Shown: in pieces, positions 12,693-13,048 of the stretch
Layout of the letters: each line of letters begins with the position of its first letter
How positions within the stretch are numbered: the stretch's first letter is position 1
Assembly (NCBI GenBank): GCA_903847495.1
Contig: CAINDT010000186.1
Coordinates: 1 to 13,048, forward strand
Direction: 5' to 3'
Length of the DNA stretch: 13,048 bases
Source of the DNA: an uncultured Actinomycetes bacterium
GTDB lineage: Bacteria > Actinomycetota > Thermoleophilia > Gaiellales > F1-60-MAGs149
Made by a program: the position numbers and the translations under genes
The notes under the pieces: model-generated
The model's input: only the letters and a program-made list of their open reading frames with translations
Database searches by the model: none
What the model was told of the DNA's origin: nothing

Positions 12693-13028
12693 TCAGGCGA
12701 CGCGCCCCTCGAACGGCAGACCGGCCTGCACCCAGCCCTGGCAGCCGCCGGCGAGGTTCGCGCATCCCGCGCGTCCGGCAGCCGTGAAGGCGTCTGTTGC
12801 CGCCCGCGAGCGCGCGCCGGAACGGCACACGAACACGGTTTGGTCCGCGTCGGGCAGCTCCTGCCACCGGTCCGCGAGTTCGCTCAGCGGCAGATGCACG
12901 GCGCCGGCGATCCGCCCTGCCTCCCACTCGTCAAGCTCCCGTACGTCGACCAGCAGTGCGCGTGCAGCCTGCCACTCCCGCGCCTCGGCCGGGGTCAGGT
13001 CAGGGGCATCCTCGGGTTCGAGCTCCAT
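12693..13028 (-). CDS. Single-domain rhodanese-like sulfurtransferase, 111 aa
   Basis: Small cytoplasmic rhodanese domain, able in principle to carry a persulfide on its active Cys. LLVDVRELDEWEAGRIAGAVHLPL (25-48) is the standard rhodanese opening (DVRE...EW..G.I.GA.H.PL). The active-site loop is C68-RSGARS (68-74), with the catalytic Cys present. NLAGGCQGWVQAGLPFEG (91-108) matches the closing GG...W...G.P segment. No signal peptide or membrane segment is seen. The ATG at 13028 has GAGGAG about 6 bases upstream. Its sulfur acceptor cannot be told from sequence. The 20 bases upstream are too short to identify its neighbour. Confidence 0.93.
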   Translation of the reverse strand: MELEPEDAPDLTPAEAREWQAARALLVDVRELDEWEAGRIAGAVHLPLSELADRWQELPDADQTVFVCRSGARSRAATDAFTAAGRAGCANLAGGCQGWVQAGLPFEGRVA

Positions 13029-13048
13029 GGGGTCTCCTCAGTCGTCGA

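Overview
This is a gene-dense, high-GC stretch (roughly two-thirds G+C by eye). Every gene I can support reads on the minus strand, so transcription runs from the right edge (about 13.0 kb) to the left edge. The gene set and order (rhodanese, mreC, mreD, PBP2, rodA, B12-type radical SAM protein, DUF2344 protein, RNase E/G, rplU, rpmA, obg, nadD) fit chromosomal core DNA of a high-GC Gram-positive bacterium. I infer Actinomycetota, with class Thermoleophilia (Solirubrobacterales-like) as the best guess. The reasons are the GC bias, the frequent GTG starts, TAGACT-type -10 elements, and an RNase E/G with KH-like and TRAM-like parts. The taxonomic call is inference; there is no rRNA here to test it.

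Region 1 (right, 12.59-13.05 kb) holds a single-domain rhodanese and a 102-base gap that probably carries the promoter for the next operon. Region 2 (7.6-12.6 kb) is the cell-elongation cluster mreC-mreD-mrdA(PBP2)-rodA. Each adjacent pair overlaps by 4 bases (GTGA or ATGA), so the four are translationally coupled. MreC and MreD are elongasome scaffold proteins, RodA is the SEDS glycan polymerase and PBP2 its partner transpeptidase. mreB is not in the window.

Region 3 (2.6-7.6 kb) follows a 34-base gap containing a GC hairpin and a -10-like TAGACT only 6 bases from a GTG start. It encodes a B12-binding-type radical SAM enzyme (TIGR03960-like), its usual partner DUF2344/TIGR03936, and an RNase E/G with a long disordered tail. 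The radical SAM-DUF2344 junction is unusual: the well-placed ATG opens only a 10-codon ORF, whose stop overlaps a TTG start for DUF2344.

Region 4 (1-2.5 kb) is the ribosome block rplU-rpmA-obg, followed by nadD, which is cut by the left edge. It is preceded by a 90-base leader with a perfect short hairpin. rplU/rpmA overlap by 11 bases and obg/nadD by 8.

I found no mobile elements, CRISPR arrays, tRNAs or rRNAs. The only gene-free stretches are 102, 90, 34 and 15 bases. Most of the window is well-understood core biology. The least understood part is the radical SAM/DUF2344 pair next to RNase E/G and the L21/L27/Obg genes, together with its odd translation signals.
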